The notes below the pieces were generated by a model. It saw only the letters and a list, made by a program, of their open reading frames with translations, was not told where the DNA came from and searched no databases. A stretch of 64,000 nucleotides of DNA from a virus. Below are positions 56,603 to 64,000 of the stretch, piece by piece. Position 1 is the first letter of the stretch, and each line of letters opens with the position of its first letter. The position numbers and the translations under genes are program-made. Location: positions 1-64,000 of IMG/VR virus record IMGVR_UViG_3300037086_000360; one strand, 5' to 3'.

Positions 56603-56745
56603 ACCACGCCATTGTAATTTCTGCTCTTACATTCTTGAGTCTTCTAATCATCGCTTCTTTTGTTGAACTTTTTTCTGTCATCAGAAAGAGAAACGATATG
56701 GTAGAGGCTAATACTGCCCTAGCCGATAAAATACAGAATGAATGA
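56599..56745 (+). CDS. 48-residue membrane peptide
   Basis: ATGA overlap with the previous gene. One hydrophobic helix (AIVISALTFLSLLIIASFVE) and a polar tail. It overlaps the next gene as well. Confidence 0.5.
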   Translation: MNHAIVISALTFLSLLIIASFVELFSVIRKRNDMVEANTALADKIQNE

Positions 56746-57101
56746 AGGTTGCCATAGTTGGTTCTAGAACTTTTAGTGATTATCGACTTCTCAAACGCTT
56801 TGTTTTACAATGTATCCCCCTAGAACAAATTGAATATATAGCAACTGGTGATGCCACTGGAGCAGATGCCCTTGCAGTTATATTTGCAAAAGGCAATCAC
56901 GTTCCTTTTGATAAGCTTAAAGCAGAGTGGAAAAAATATGGAAATGCTGCAGGACCAATTAGAAATCAACAAGTTGTAGATAAAGTAGACTGTGTCATCG
57001 CTTTTTGGGATGGCAAGAGTCCAGGAACAAGAACAACCATTCAATTTGCCAGAAAGGCTGGCAAAAAATACTGGATCTGTGACATTGGAGAAAATAAATG
57101 A
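56742..57101 (+). CDS. SLOG-family protein (YspA/DUF2493-like)
   Basis: This 119-residue Rossmann-like protein has VAIVGSRTFSDY at the start, TGDATGADALAV and NAAGPIRNQQVVDKVD, the motifs of SLOG proteins that bind nucleotide-derived ligands. A role in nucleotide signalling or DNA metabolism is suggested by family only. Confidence 0.75.
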   Translation: MKVAIVGSRTFSDYRLLKRFVLQCIPLEQIEYIATGDATGADALAVIFAKGNHVPFDKLKAEWKKYGNAAGPIRNQQVVDKVDCVIAFWDGKSPGTRTTIQFARKAGKKYWICDIGENK

Positions 57102-57310
57102 ATCGGGGAGAGAAACACCTTGTTGATTGGCAACATAAAATGTCGGGGAGTTTTTTCACCAAACTCTTTGATTGTATGGCCAGCGCAGATGCTGAAAATC
57201 TTGAGCACATGCGACTTGCTTTCCCAGAAGAGGCAGACGCAATGTATCGATTCAAAAACCAGGAAGGATATTGGGAAGCTCTCCTAGCAGAGAGTCTTCT
57301 AAGGAGATAG
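57098..57310 (+). CDS. hypothetical 70-residue protein
   Basis: Small helical protein (KLFDCMASADAENLEHMRLA, ending LLAESLLRR), coupled to the SLOG gene by ATGA. Not recognised. Confidence 0.45.
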   Translation: MNRGEKHLVDWQHKMSGSFFTKLFDCMASADAENLEHMRLAFPEEADAMYRFKNQEGYWEALLAESLLRR

Positions 57311-57312
57311 GA

Positions 57313-57432
57313 ATGAATGCGTTTCTTGCAGCACTTTTAGCCGCTATAGTAGCAGCCACATTGATCGGCGTAGGAGTCTTGATTGGATTTTTCTTGAGGG
57401 GTCATTTAGATGCTAGAAAAGCCAAGGATTGA
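57313..57432 (+). CDS. 39-residue membrane peptide
   Basis: Ala-rich hydrophobic helix (FLAALLAAIVAATLIGVGVL) with a short polar tail. Starts 2 bases after the previous stop and overlaps the next gene. Confidence 0.5.
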   Translation: MNAFLAALLAAIVAATLIGVGVLIGFFLRGHLDARKAKD

Positions 57433-57706
57433 TGAGAACTTTTCTGAGTGGCTGTATAAGACTCTTTTAGACAAATGGTTTTTGTATGCTGCTGGACAGA
57501 ACAGAAAACAACTATATAATGTCAAGATGATTGGAAGAACAAAAATGGGTGGTCTACTTTTTGCTCGCCTTAATCCAAAAAACAAAATTCTGACAGAAGT
57601 TGTAATCAGTGAAATGATTGAATTCAAATTCATGGTCATGATCAACGACCAAGAAGTGATTGATGAACTCGACTCGCTATATGCACAACGTCTTTTGTTG
57701 AAATGA
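57410..57706 (+). CDS. hypothetical 98-residue protein
   Basis: Alpha/beta protein (FSEWLYKTLLDKWFLYAAGQ, MIEFKFMVMINDQEVID). Not recognised. It lies between small membrane peptides and the MazG-like gene. Confidence 0.45.
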   Translation: MLEKPRIDENFSEWLYKTLLDKWFLYAAGQNRKQLYNVKMIGRTKMGGLLFARLNPKNKILTEVVISEMIEFKFMVMINDQEVIDELDSLYAQRLLLK

Positions 57707-57718
57707 TCGGAGAAGGTA

Positions 57719-58078
57719 GTGAGTGAAACATATCAGGCTCGTATTGCTGCATGGATGCAGGCTTGTTTTGGGCCTAAAATTGCGGCTGATAAATATGAAC
57801 GAAATCATCGCTTTTTAGAAGAAGCTCTCGAATTGGTGCAGTCAAACGGTTGCACTAAACAAGAGGCTCTTCTGCTAGTTGATTATGTATTTGATCGTCC
57901 GGTTGGAGATCTGAATCAAGAATGTGGTGGGGTGATGGTCACGCTAGCTGCTCTCTCAAACGCCTCGGGACTTGATATGGAACAAGCTGGAGAAAAAGAA
58001 TTGGCTAGAGTATGGGAGAAGATTGATGTAGTCCGAGAGAAGCAAAAAATGAAACCATCTAGTTCTCCTCTTCCATAG
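57719..58078 (+). CDS. MazG-like nucleotide pyrophosphohydrolase
   Basis: This 119-residue all-alpha protein has RNHRFLEEALELVQSNGC, VDYVFDRPVGDLNQE and ELARVWEKIDVVREK, the pattern of short MazG-like proteins that hydrolyse nucleoside triphosphates. It starts with GTG. It may clean the nucleotide pool or lower alarmone levels, as suggested for phage MazG. Confidence 0.75.
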   Translation: MSETYQARIAAWMQACFGPKIAADKYERNHRFLEEALELVQSNGCTKQEALLLVDYVFDRPVGDLNQECGGVMVTLAALSNASGLDMEQAGEKELARVWEKIDVVREKQKMKPSSSPLP

Positions 58079-58088
58079 GATATAAGAA

Positions 58089-58799
58089 ATGACATGGAAT
58101 CCATGGCATGGATGCCATAAAATAAGTGCTGGGTGTTTGAACTGTTATGTCTATAGGATGGATGACCGTTATAAGAGGGATCCAACTCTCGTAAAAAAGA
58201 CCGGTGCCTTTGATGCTCTAATCAAAAAATCGAAAGATGGATTATACAAGATACCGTCCGGTAAAACCCTTTACACTTGTTTCACCTCCGATTTTCTTCT
58301 AGAAGAAGCCGATAAATGGCGAGATGAAGCGTGGAGTATGATGCAACAGCGGTCTGATTTAGAGTTTTTCATCATTACTAAAAGGATAGATAGATTGATA
58401 TCTGTCCTTCCTGTTAATTGGGGAGATGGTTATCCAAACATCACAATCAGCTGCACTGTTGAAAACCAAGATCGAGTTGATTATAGGCTTCCAATTTTTC
58501 TTAAAACCCCAATCAAACATAAGAACATTATTTGTGAGCCTCTCTTGGAACGTGTCGATATCAGCAAGTATCTTGGTCCTTGGATAGAGGGTGTAAGTGT
58601 TGGTGGAGAATCAGGTTCGGGAGCTCGAGTTTGTGATTACGATTGGGTGCTTGACATCAGAAGACAATGTGTTGAGAAGAGGGTGCCGTTTGAGTTTCGT
58701 CAAACAGGTGCCAGGTTGATGAAGAATGGAAAGCTATTCAACATACCAAGAAAATCACAATTGACCATTGCGAGCAAGCTAAATATAGATACTGCATAA
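58089..58799 (+). CDS. phage Gp37/Gp68-family protein (DUF5131)
   Basis: This 236-residue protein has TWNPWHGCHKISAGCLNCYV near its start, a Cys cluster typical of DUF5131. LEFFIITKRIDRL and GGESGSGARVCDYDWV follow the family. It is radical-SAM-like by fold; the reaction is unknown. A related protein is encoded at 60685. Confidence 0.75.
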   Translation: MTWNPWHGCHKISAGCLNCYVYRMDDRYKRDPTLVKKTGAFDALIKKSKDGLYKIPSGKTLYTCFTSDFLLEEADKWRDEAWSMMQQRSDLEFFIITKRIDRLISVLPVNWGDGYPNITISCTVENQDRVDYRLPIFLKTPIKHKNIICEPLLERVDISKYLGPWIEGVSVGGESGSGARVCDYDWVLDIRRQCVEKRVPFEFRQTGARLMKNGKLFNIPRKSQLTIASKLNIDTA

Positions 58800-58803
58800 T
58801 TTA
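58794..58803 (+). promoter_or_regulatory. putative late promoter GCATAATTTA
   Basis: Perfect motif, 7 bases before the tRNA-Leu gene. Confidence 0.55.
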
Positions 58804-58810
58804 TATATAT

Positions 58811-58892
58811 GCCCCCGTGGCGTAATTGGCAGCCGCATCCGCCTTAAGAGCGGACGTCCTTAGGACGTGTGGGTTCAAGTCCCTCCGGGGGT
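58811..58892 (+). tRNA. tRNA-Leu (TAA)
   Basis: Acceptor GCCCCCG/CGGGGGT (G1-U72), anticodon stem TCCGC/GCGGA with loop CTTAAGA (anticodon TAA), a long variable arm (CGTCC/GGACG) and a standard T-arm. Confidence 0.88.
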
Positions 58893-58913
58893 AAAATGAT
58901 GAAAGGAGAATGA

Positions 58914-59312
58914 ATGAAACGATTGATTTTCATCATTGTTTTTGTTTTGATAACCATGGTTTTGTTCGCACAACAGAGAATAGAAATCATGGAAGTTGAT
59001 CCCGCAGTTCGGGGCGTCTGGCATGCCCAACTCATTTCATATGATGGTGGAAGCTCTACAAAGAACGGAGAAGGCATCGCAATATTCCGTGTATTTGGAA
59101 CTTATGCTATATCGCTTGATGGAAAGCGTCTGAATTTCGATCATATCTACTACACAGAAACTAGTGATAAAAGTCCTTGCAACGTTGTTTTTCTAGAAGG
59201 TGGGACCACGGTTTGGTTTATTACCAAACAAATGCCCCCATATATCTTGGTTCAAGTTTGGGATATAGCATCTAACCGAGAAACCATGAGGGTTTTTGTA
59301 ACTCAACAATAG
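58914..59312 (+). CDS. exported hypothetical protein
   Basis: This 132-residue protein has a signal peptide ending VLFAQQ and a beta-rich mature part (RGVWHAQLISYDGG, LVQVWDIASNRETMRVFV). Probably periplasmic. It starts behind AAAGGAG. The function is unknown. Confidence 0.5.
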   Translation: MKRLIFIIVFVLITMVLFAQQRIEIMEVDPAVRGVWHAQLISYDGGSSTKNGEGIAIFRVFGTYAISLDGKRLNFDHIYYTETSDKSPCNVVFLEGGTTVWFITKQMPPYILVQVWDIASNRETMRVFVTQQ

Positions 59313-59313
59313 T

Positions 59314-59342
59314 TTTAGAGCGATGAGTGATAGGTGTATAAT
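59314..59342 (+). promoter_or_regulatory. sigma70-type promoter TTTAGA-N17-TATAAT
   Basis: TTTAGA at 59314-59319, TATAAT at 59337-59342. The expected start falls on the A of ATG 59349, so the mRNA would be leaderless, as at 24722. Confidence 0.6.
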
Positions 59343-59348
59343 GAAGCC

Positions 59349-60083
59349 ATGAAGATCGTCAAGTCTTCCAAAAGAAAAATCATCACAACCACAGACATCA
59401 AGACTTATCGAACAGATACGTCTGTTTATTTCACTGAGACTTGGGTCAATGGAGAGTTTCGTGGGGTAGCGGCTTACTACACTTCCAAAGCAAAGAATGC
59501 CAGAGACTTTTGGCCGATCTTTCTTGATTCTGCTGCTTTCAGCCAGGAAGCTTTTGCTGAATACAAAGACTATGGAACTTGGATTGAGAAGTGGAAGAGA
59601 GAGCCGGCCTCTATCAATGAAATCGAGAAATACCCCTGCTATTTGATGTATTCCTCTGGTCACATGCTGTTTGATGTCAATCGAAAGCCAGTTTCCATTC
59701 CTTTCGTTTTCGACTATGTCGGTTCTCTTCGCGAGAAGAAGCCTGGTGACCCCATCTACAAGCAGTTGATGGATCTATTGACTCACCACACCTACTTCCT
59801 TGAAATTGAAGAGGATGAGATTCCCTACTACAACTGCCAGTGGAGTGGTCAGAAGGCCCTCACGTGGGGAAAGGTTCTGCTTCCTCAGGATCTTTACGAA
59901 AAGCTCTATGATGCTTGCAAAAGCTATCAATATCCCTCTGTTTTAATGGGTGATTCTATGAGGATGGGATATCGCTCTCGAATCGATCTCTATGGAGTTC
60001 AGGTTTCTGAATTGGTAGAGAAGTGGCAGAAACAGAAAGACTACGAAAGAGATTCTGATAGAGACGAATATGACAACAACTAA
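59349..60083 (+). CDS. hypothetical 244-residue protein
   Basis: The start is placed at ATG 59349; an upstream GTG lies within the promoter -10. Alpha/beta protein with many Tyr and Trp (YFTETWVNGEFRGVAAYY) and an acidic end. Not recognised. It overlaps the exported protein downstream. Confidence 0.5.
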   Translation: MKIVKSSKRKIITTTDIKTYRTDTSVYFTETWVNGEFRGVAAYYTSKAKNARDFWPIFLDSAAFSQEAFAEYKDYGTWIEKWKREPASINEIEKYPCYLMYSSGHMLFDVNRKPVSIPFVFDYVGSLREKKPGDPIYKQLMDLLTHHTYFLEIEEDEIPYYNCQWSGQKALTWGKVLLPQDLYEKLYDACKSYQYPSVLMGDSMRMGYRSRIDLYGVQVSELVEKWQKQKDYERDSDRDEYDNN

Positions 60084-60534
60084 AATCACTCTGCTTTCAA
60101 TGGTTCTAATGTTCATTTTTATGAGTCCTATTTTTGGTCAGATCAATCAAAAATCGAGCTTTGTTGAAGAGCCAAACGCTCCAGAAGGAAAGGCTCTAAT
60201 TTATTTCTACATGCCTGGTTCTCTCGCCAAATTGACTATTGTTTGGATTATGGTGAATAATAAACCATTAACAATAGTTAGTAGTGGTTCTTACAGTCCT
60301 TGTTTGCTTGATAAGGGCCAAATAAAATTCATTCTCATGGCGCTTCAAAAGCCCGACATAGCAAACGCAATTGCTTCAGTGAGTATCAATTTCGAAGATG
60401 GTCAGACCTACTTCATCAAAGTTGTCTATGGTAACCTAAAGCCAGATTTCATCATTGTTCTCGCCGACGAGGCCAAAACAAATGATGAAATTCTTGGTTG
60501 TTTCAAGATGAAGTATCCTCCGACAAAACAGTAA
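60070..60534 (+). CDS. exported DUF2846-like protein
   Basis: This 154-residue protein has a signal peptide (LLSMVLMFIFMSPIFGQ) and PEGKALIYFYMPGS, PLTIVSSGSYSPCLLDKG, then a strand-rich GQTYFIKVVYG, the pattern of DUF2846 proteins. Probably periplasmic or outer-membrane associated. The function is unknown. Confidence 0.5.
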   Translation: MTTTKITLLSMVLMFIFMSPIFGQINQKSSFVEEPNAPEGKALIYFYMPGSLAKLTIVWIMVNNKPLTIVSSGSYSPCLLDKGQIKFILMALQKPDIANAIASVSINFEDGQTYFIKVVYGNLKPDFIIVLADEAKTNDEILGCFKMKYPPTKQ

Positions 60535-60544
60535 GGAGAAATTG

Positions 60545-60688
60545 ATGGACTTACTTTGGCGTCTTACATATGTTGATCCTATCTTCGGCCTTCTCGTTTC
60601 TATTCTCACCTTTGCGTGGGGTCTGCTTGTTTTTGCAGGTATTACTTGGTTGAAAAACAAATTGGCTCGTAAGGAAGTTTCGAAATGA
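60545..60688 (+). CDS. 47-residue membrane peptide
   Basis: It starts behind TAAGGAG. One strong hydrophobic helix (IFGLLVSILTFAWGLLVFAG), basic tail. ATGA overlap with the next gene. Confidence 0.55.
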   Translation: MDLLWRLTYVDPIFGLLVSILTFAWGLLVFAGITWLKNKLARKEVSK

Positions 60689-61356
60689 ATAAGCTCAGCA
60701 AAGCTCGCGGAAACATGTATGATTGGGTGACTCACATGTGGTCACCTTTCACTGGTTGTCCTCATCAGTGTTCCTATTGCTATGTGAAAAATTCTTGGAG
60801 AGACCTGCCTGAGGAGACTGTTCTTCAGGAACCTTTTCCTGCACTTGGCATCGGCAAGACAATTTTCATTGGTCATCTCTGTGATATGTTTGCAGATGGT
60901 GTCAAGGATGCCGACATTCTAAAGGTATTGGAATACTGCAAAAAATTCGACAACGAATATGTGTTTCAGACCAAGAACCCTGAAAGAATGTGGAACTTCA
61001 AACACCATCTTCCTGAAAAGAGAACAATTGGCACCACCATCGAAACAAACAGAGAGAACATTCTTAAGGAGTTGTCAAAAGCTCCTGATCCGATCTCTCG
61101 TGCAAATGGTCTTGGCCAGATTGAAGGAAAGAAGTTTGTCACCATTGAACCCATTATGGATTTCGATGTTCCTGAACTTCTGAGCCTCATCATGTTCTGC
61201 AAGCCGGATTTTGTCAACATTGGTGCAGACTCCAAGAGACATAATCTTCTTGAGCCGAGTGGTGAGAAAATCATGAAGCTTGTGGAAGTGTTCGCTGCCA
61301 ACAGCATCACTATTCGCAAGAAGGTCAATATAGATCGGTTGATGAAAGAGGTGTGA
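60685..61356 (+). CDS. radical-SAM-like protein related to DUF5131
   Basis: This 223-residue protein has WSPFTGCPHQCSYCYVKNSW with CxxxCxxC, the radical SAM iron-sulfur signature, at residues 25-33. FQTKNPERMW, TIGTTIETNRE and VTIEPIMDFD follow. It resembles the gene at 58089 and phage Gp37/Gp68 proteins. The substrate is unknown. Confidence 0.7.
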   Translation: MNKLSKARGNMYDWVTHMWSPFTGCPHQCSYCYVKNSWRDLPEETVLQEPFPALGIGKTIFIGHLCDMFADGVKDADILKVLEYCKKFDNEYVFQTKNPERMWNFKHHLPEKRTIGTTIETNRENILKELSKAPDPISRANGLGQIEGKKFVTIEPIMDFDVPELLSLIMFCKPDFVNIGADSKRHNLLEPSGEKIMKLVEVFAANSITIRKKVNIDRLMKEV

Positions 61357-61360
61357 AGCT

Positions 61361-61450
61361 ATGAAGATGAACTCTACTAAGATTTTTGCGCTGATTTGCA
61401 TAGGAATTGCCGTGATTGGATTAGTTCTCCTGATCACTGGTGTTCTGTAG
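61361..61450 (+). CDS. 29-residue membrane peptide
   Basis: A very short frame (KIFALICIGIAVIGLVLLIT) that is almost all one hydrophobic helix. The ribosome site is weak. Confidence 0.35.
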   Translation: MKMNSTKIFALICIGIAVIGLVLLITGVL

Positions 61451-61459
61451 GGGTCGAAT

Positions 61460-61663
61460 ATGACAAAACCTCAGATTGAGGGTGTCAATGGCATGACTCT
61501 TCGCTCAAAAGTTCATAATGCAACCGGAAAGAGATATATGGATCTTGATGATCTCATCATCTTTTTTCAGTTGAAGAAGAGGCTGTCTCATGGCATGACC
61601 GCTGAACAGGCCTACAACTATCTCATCGAGGTTTTTGTAGAGCTGAAGGAAGGAAGAGCATGA
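61460..61663 (+). CDS. hypothetical 67-residue protein
   Basis: Helical protein (DDLIIFFQLKKRLSHGMTAE, YNYLIEVFVELKEG). The function is unknown. Confidence 0.5.
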   Translation: MTKPQIEGVNGMTLRSKVHNATGKRYMDLDDLIIFFQLKKRLSHGMTAEQAYNYLIEVFVELKEGRA

Positions 61664-61690
61664 AGACATTTACGGTCACTAGGAGGTGAT

Positions 61691-61984
61691 ATGGACCTTG
61701 ATGATTTGGTTTTGAGGATCGGATTCATTATCAAGATTGTGTTTGTGTGTCTTATTGTGGCCGCGTTGATAGTAGTCACGTGCTTGGCAATCACGGGCCA
61801 TCCTCCTTTTGGATATCATCTTGTTATCACTGTCAAAGGTGATAAATACGCTGAACATATTGTCAAGCTTCATTCAGGCATGAAGATGGTAATTGAGGGC
61901 AACAATCTGTTTGTCTATCCAAGCAACCATGAAACCACGACATTTATTGGTGCAGATGATGGTATCACAATTCAAGTGAGATGA
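61691..61984 (+). CDS. membrane-anchored small protein
   Basis: This 97-residue protein starts behind AGGAGG. One long hydrophobic segment (IVFVCLIVAALIVVTCLAI) and a beta-rich C-terminal part. ATGA overlap with the next gene. Confidence 0.5.
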   Translation: MDLDDLVLRIGFIIKIVFVCLIVAALIVVTCLAITGHPPFGYHLVITVKGDKYAEHIVKLHSGMKMVIEGNNLFVYPSNHETTTFIGADDGITIQVR

Positions 61985-62166
61985 TTGCCGTGTGGGGATT
62001 CATCATATTTCTAGCCATAGCGACTCTCGTCATTGTTGCCACCACTGTTGCGGTAAAGAACGAAGTAAATGGCACCGTAATCAGAGGCAATCTCATCGTC
62101 ATTTTCATTTGTTTGGCTGGTGCGATTGTGATGCTTTTCAACTATCTCAAGGGTCTTCACCACTAG
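61981..62166 (+). CDS. small membrane protein
   Basis: This 61-residue protein has two hydrophobic helices (WGFIIFLAIATLVIVATTVA and LIVIFICLAGAIVMLFNYL). Function unknown. Confidence 0.5.
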   Translation: MIAVWGFIIFLAIATLVIVATTVAVKNEVNGTVIRGNLIVIFICLAGAIVMLFNYLKGLHH

Positions 62167-62175
62167 CATAGTTCT
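62166..62175 (+). promoter_or_regulatory. putative late promoter GCATAGTTCT
   Basis: Variant motif at the stop of the previous gene, 61 bases before GTG 62227; an upstream non-ATG start of the ligase frame would be closer. Confidence 0.45.
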
Positions 62176-62226
62176 CTCTTAGAGGGTATTCATATTTTTC
62201 GTGAATACGAAAAAACTTTCAGGATT

Positions 62227-62865
62227 GTGACTCCCACTCTCAACTTCGTGACAAAGAGATGCTTGTCTGAAGAAGACCAGGAACGGCTCTTTGACGGCAA
62301 GGTTTCGGTGTTTGAAAAAGTTGATGGTGCCAATGCTGGAATCGTCAGAGGAAATGGTGATAAATGGATCCTCCAGAAAAGGAGAGGGCTCGCTGACACC
62401 GGCGCTCATCCTCAATACTCTTTCTTTTGGGAATGGGCCAAAGCCAACAACGACAAAATCCTTTCCATCCCCAACGGATGGACTGTCTATGGTGAGCTTC
62501 TTTGGGCTCAGCATCATCTTTCCTATGATCTTCTCCCTTCTTACTTCATGGTGTTTGATGTTTGGGACGGTAGAAGATACCATGAAGACTCTGTTGATGT
62601 GGCCAAGAAACTTGGGTTCCAACACGTTCCTCTTTTGGCTGAAGAGATGCTCGATCCCGAGGATATTGAGAAGTACCTCAGGGAGCTCTCTCCCTTTTCA
62701 TCTACTGACCTTCGTGAAGGAGTGGTCGTAAAGAACTATAGAAAGCAGATGAGAGGCAAACTCGTCAATCCAAAGTTTGTCAAAGAGCTTGAGGAAGATG
62801 ATCACTGGATGAAGGGTCCTCTCAAGAAAAACAAGTTAGCTCCTGGAACTGATGTTTTTGCATAG
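62227..62865 (+). CDS. RNA ligase
   Basis: This protein of about 212 residues has motif I FEKVDGANAGIV (Lys that takes AMP), motif III-like TVYGELLW, IIIa FMVFDVWDG and motif IV LREGVVVKNYRK. The frame remains open upstream to 62167 (HIFREYEKTFRI), so the true start may be an ATT or other rare codon near 62188-62194. It may repair cleaved tRNAs; the phage carries nine tRNA genes. Confidence 0.8.
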   Translation: MTPTLNFVTKRCLSEEDQERLFDGKVSVFEKVDGANAGIVRGNGDKWILQKRRGLADTGAHPQYSFFWEWAKANNDKILSIPNGWTVYGELLWAQHHLSYDLLPSYFMVFDVWDGRRYHEDSVDVAKKLGFQHVPLLAEEMLDPEDIEKYLRELSPFSSTDLREGVVVKNYRKQMRGKLVNPKFVKELEEDDHWMKGPLKKNKLAPGTDVFA

Positions 62866-62874
62866 GAGAAGAAT

Positions 62875-63327
62875 ATGTCGGATGTAGCAGAGAAAACAAA
62901 ATTCGAAAAAATCAAGGACTTCGTCAAATATCTTCGCTACTCAAGAACTGGCAAAATCACTCTTTGGTATTTGCTCTTTATTTTCCTTGTCAATGGTGGA
63001 GTTGTTATTTTTGATGCAATCTTCGCACACAAGTTCGCAATGTGGAATCTGATCAGCATGATTGTCTTTGGCTTTGGCTACCCCTATTTCTTCACCTATC
63101 GTCTTATGTATCGAAAACAAGTAGTCAATGGAGCCAAGGCAGCCATGACTGGTGATCGCTATCTCAATGAATGGGGAGAACCGGACAAACACGCCTTCGA
63201 AAAAGCGATCGAAGAAAATAGACAGGCCTGTACAAAGCTCATGGCAACCATCAATTCTCTTTCACCACAAGCTATAGCCTCTCTTGCCAAAAAGGTTTCT
63301 TCTTCTAAAAAGAGGACAAAGAAATGA
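62875..63327 (+). CDS. membrane protein with NEWGE motif, paralogue 1
   Basis: This 150-residue protein has two hydrophobic segments at residues 28-75 and a soluble end with GAKAAMTGDRYLNEWGEPD. Same plan as the next gene. The function is unknown. It starts behind TAGGAGAAG. Confidence 0.5.
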   Translation: MSDVAEKTKFEKIKDFVKYLRYSRTGKITLWYLLFIFLVNGGVVIFDAIFAHKFAMWNLISMIVFGFGYPYFFTYRLMYRKQVVNGAKAAMTGDRYLNEWGEPDKHAFEKAIEENRQACTKLMATINSLSPQAIASLAKKVSSSKKRTKK

Positions 63328-63782
63328 GGTTTGAATTTTTCTTCCAAATAAAAGATCTCGCAAGATTTCTCTGGCGAAATTGGAGCTCAAAAATTTGGGT
63401 CGTTCTTTTTTTCTTTGGAATTAGTTACAACACGTATCAATTAATTCTCCATATCCACCAGGAGAAGTCTTGGTGGGGCAATCTTGTTGCCATTGGATGG
63501 TGGTTCATCGTTCTCTATTTCATAGAGTATCGCCAATACAAGAAATGTCTTAGAGATGGTGCTAAAAAGCTCATGATGATGGATCCAAAAGAGCGATATT
63601 TTTACAATGAGTGGGGAGAATACGACATTAAGAAGGGTAGAGCCTATACTGAACAGCTCAAGAAAGAGCTTGAAGCAATGGCTGCCAAAATGGGTCCCAA
63701 CACTGTTGTCAGAGGAAGCATGAAGCTTGGAGGAAAGACGTGGCAAATAGGAAAAAGCACACCTCTCCGCAAGTCCAAATAA
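63324..63782 (+). CDS. membrane protein with NEWGE motif, paralogue 2
   Basis: This 152-residue protein has two hydrophobic segments at residues 25-70 and then GAKKLMMMDPKERYFYNEWG. Coupled by ATGA to the preceding paralogue. Confidence 0.5.
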   Translation: MRFEFFFQIKDLARFLWRNWSSKIWVVLFFFGISYNTYQLILHIHQEKSWWGNLVAIGWWFIVLYFIEYRQYKKCLRDGAKKLMMMDPKERYFYNEWGEYDIKKGRAYTEQLKKELEAMAAKMGPNTVVRGSMKLGGKTWQIGKSTPLRKSK

Positions 63783-64000
63783 AGAAACTCTCCCTTTGCA
63801 ATCATGACTTCAACAAGTTTATCAAGCAGATCGATGAGGACAATTATTATCTCGTGAGACTCAAAGGACGTTGGCACTGCGGCAAGATTCATTTTGTTGG
63901 AATGGGTGCACGAAACGATCGCAGAGAAGGACATTCTTGGGATTTTGATTTGGGTTCCTATTCTACCCAACTTTCATATAGAGAACCAAATGTCCTCGAC
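63740..64000 (+). CDS. partial protein, continues past window end
   Basis: Starts with GTG 63740 behind GGAGG, overlapping the previous gene. The first 87 residues include YYLVRLKGRWHCGKIHFVGM, then GARNDRREG. The 3' end is not in the window. Not recognised. Confidence 0.5.
   Translation, partial: MANRKKHTSPQVQIKKLSLCNHDFNKFIKQIDEDNYYLVRLKGRWHCGKIHFVGMGARNDRREGHSWDFDLGSYSTQLSYREPNVLD

Noticed and set aside
1-64000. Search for CRISPR arrays, insertion sequences, integrase or attachment sites
   Set aside because: No regularly spaced repeats, transposase, integrase or matching attachment-like ends were recognised.

Overview
The window is 64 kb of a large tailed-phage genome (Caudoviricetes). 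It is AT-rich, densely packed and almost all coded on the + strand, with many ATGA or TAATG gene overlaps, many very small genes, nine tRNA genes, free-standing homing endonucleases and a complete phage-type replication and nucleotide set. No capsid, tail, portal, terminase or lysis gene was recognised, so the full genome must be considerably larger. Parts are T4-like (gp55-type late sigma factor, gp32-type SSB, a dCMP-hydroxymethylase-like thymidylate synthase homologue, RNA ligase). The polymerase is instead a bacterial-type DNA polymerase III alpha subunit, and the initiator/origin looks lambda-like. Signal peptides, an OmpA-like lipoprotein with a non-canonical lipobox, strong Shine-Dalgarno sites and ordinary -35/-10 promoters suggest a Gram-negative host. 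Spirochaetota is possible, but that is a weak inference.

Layout. 0-5.4 kb: DnaG-type primase, DnaB-type helicase, an initiator gene containing four palindromic iterons plus an AT-rich stretch (probable origin), then the late sigma factor. 5.5-20.8 kb: UDP-galactopyranose mutase, nucleotide-sugar dehydrogenase, epimerases and a glycosyltransferase, interleaved with dCMP deaminase, dUTPase, dNMP kinase, a uracil-DNA-glycosylase-like protein and the thymidylate-synthase-family enzyme. Together these suggest hydroxymethylcytosine DNA that is further glycosylated. 21.1-33.7 kb: the DNA polymerase III alpha gene broken into three separate genes by two split inteins, each break carrying a free-standing homing endonuclease, with about 5.4 kb of unrelated genes in the first break. 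33.7-42 kb: OmpA-like lipoprotein (minus strand), MBL hydrolase, phosphoesterase, SSB, small cysteine-rich proteins and a response regulator with an HD-GYP domain. 42.5-49 kb: tRNA region with homing endonucleases. 49.8-64 kb: Ogt, NfuA-like protein, a 1033-residue hybrid histidine kinase, SLOG, MazG-like and radical-SAM-like proteins, small membrane proteins, RNA ligase.

Three genome-wide patterns stand out. (1) A motif GCATAnTTTA occurs 23 times, always on the + strand and just upstream of a gene or tRNA; it is the best candidate for the promoter read by the gp55-like sigma factor. (2) A short peptide motif, AK-x-LL followed in many cases by CxxC, recurs in about 20 otherwise different small proteins. 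(3) A second promoter class, TTTAGA-N17/18-TATAAT, fits host RNA polymerase and in two cases implies a leaderless mRNA.
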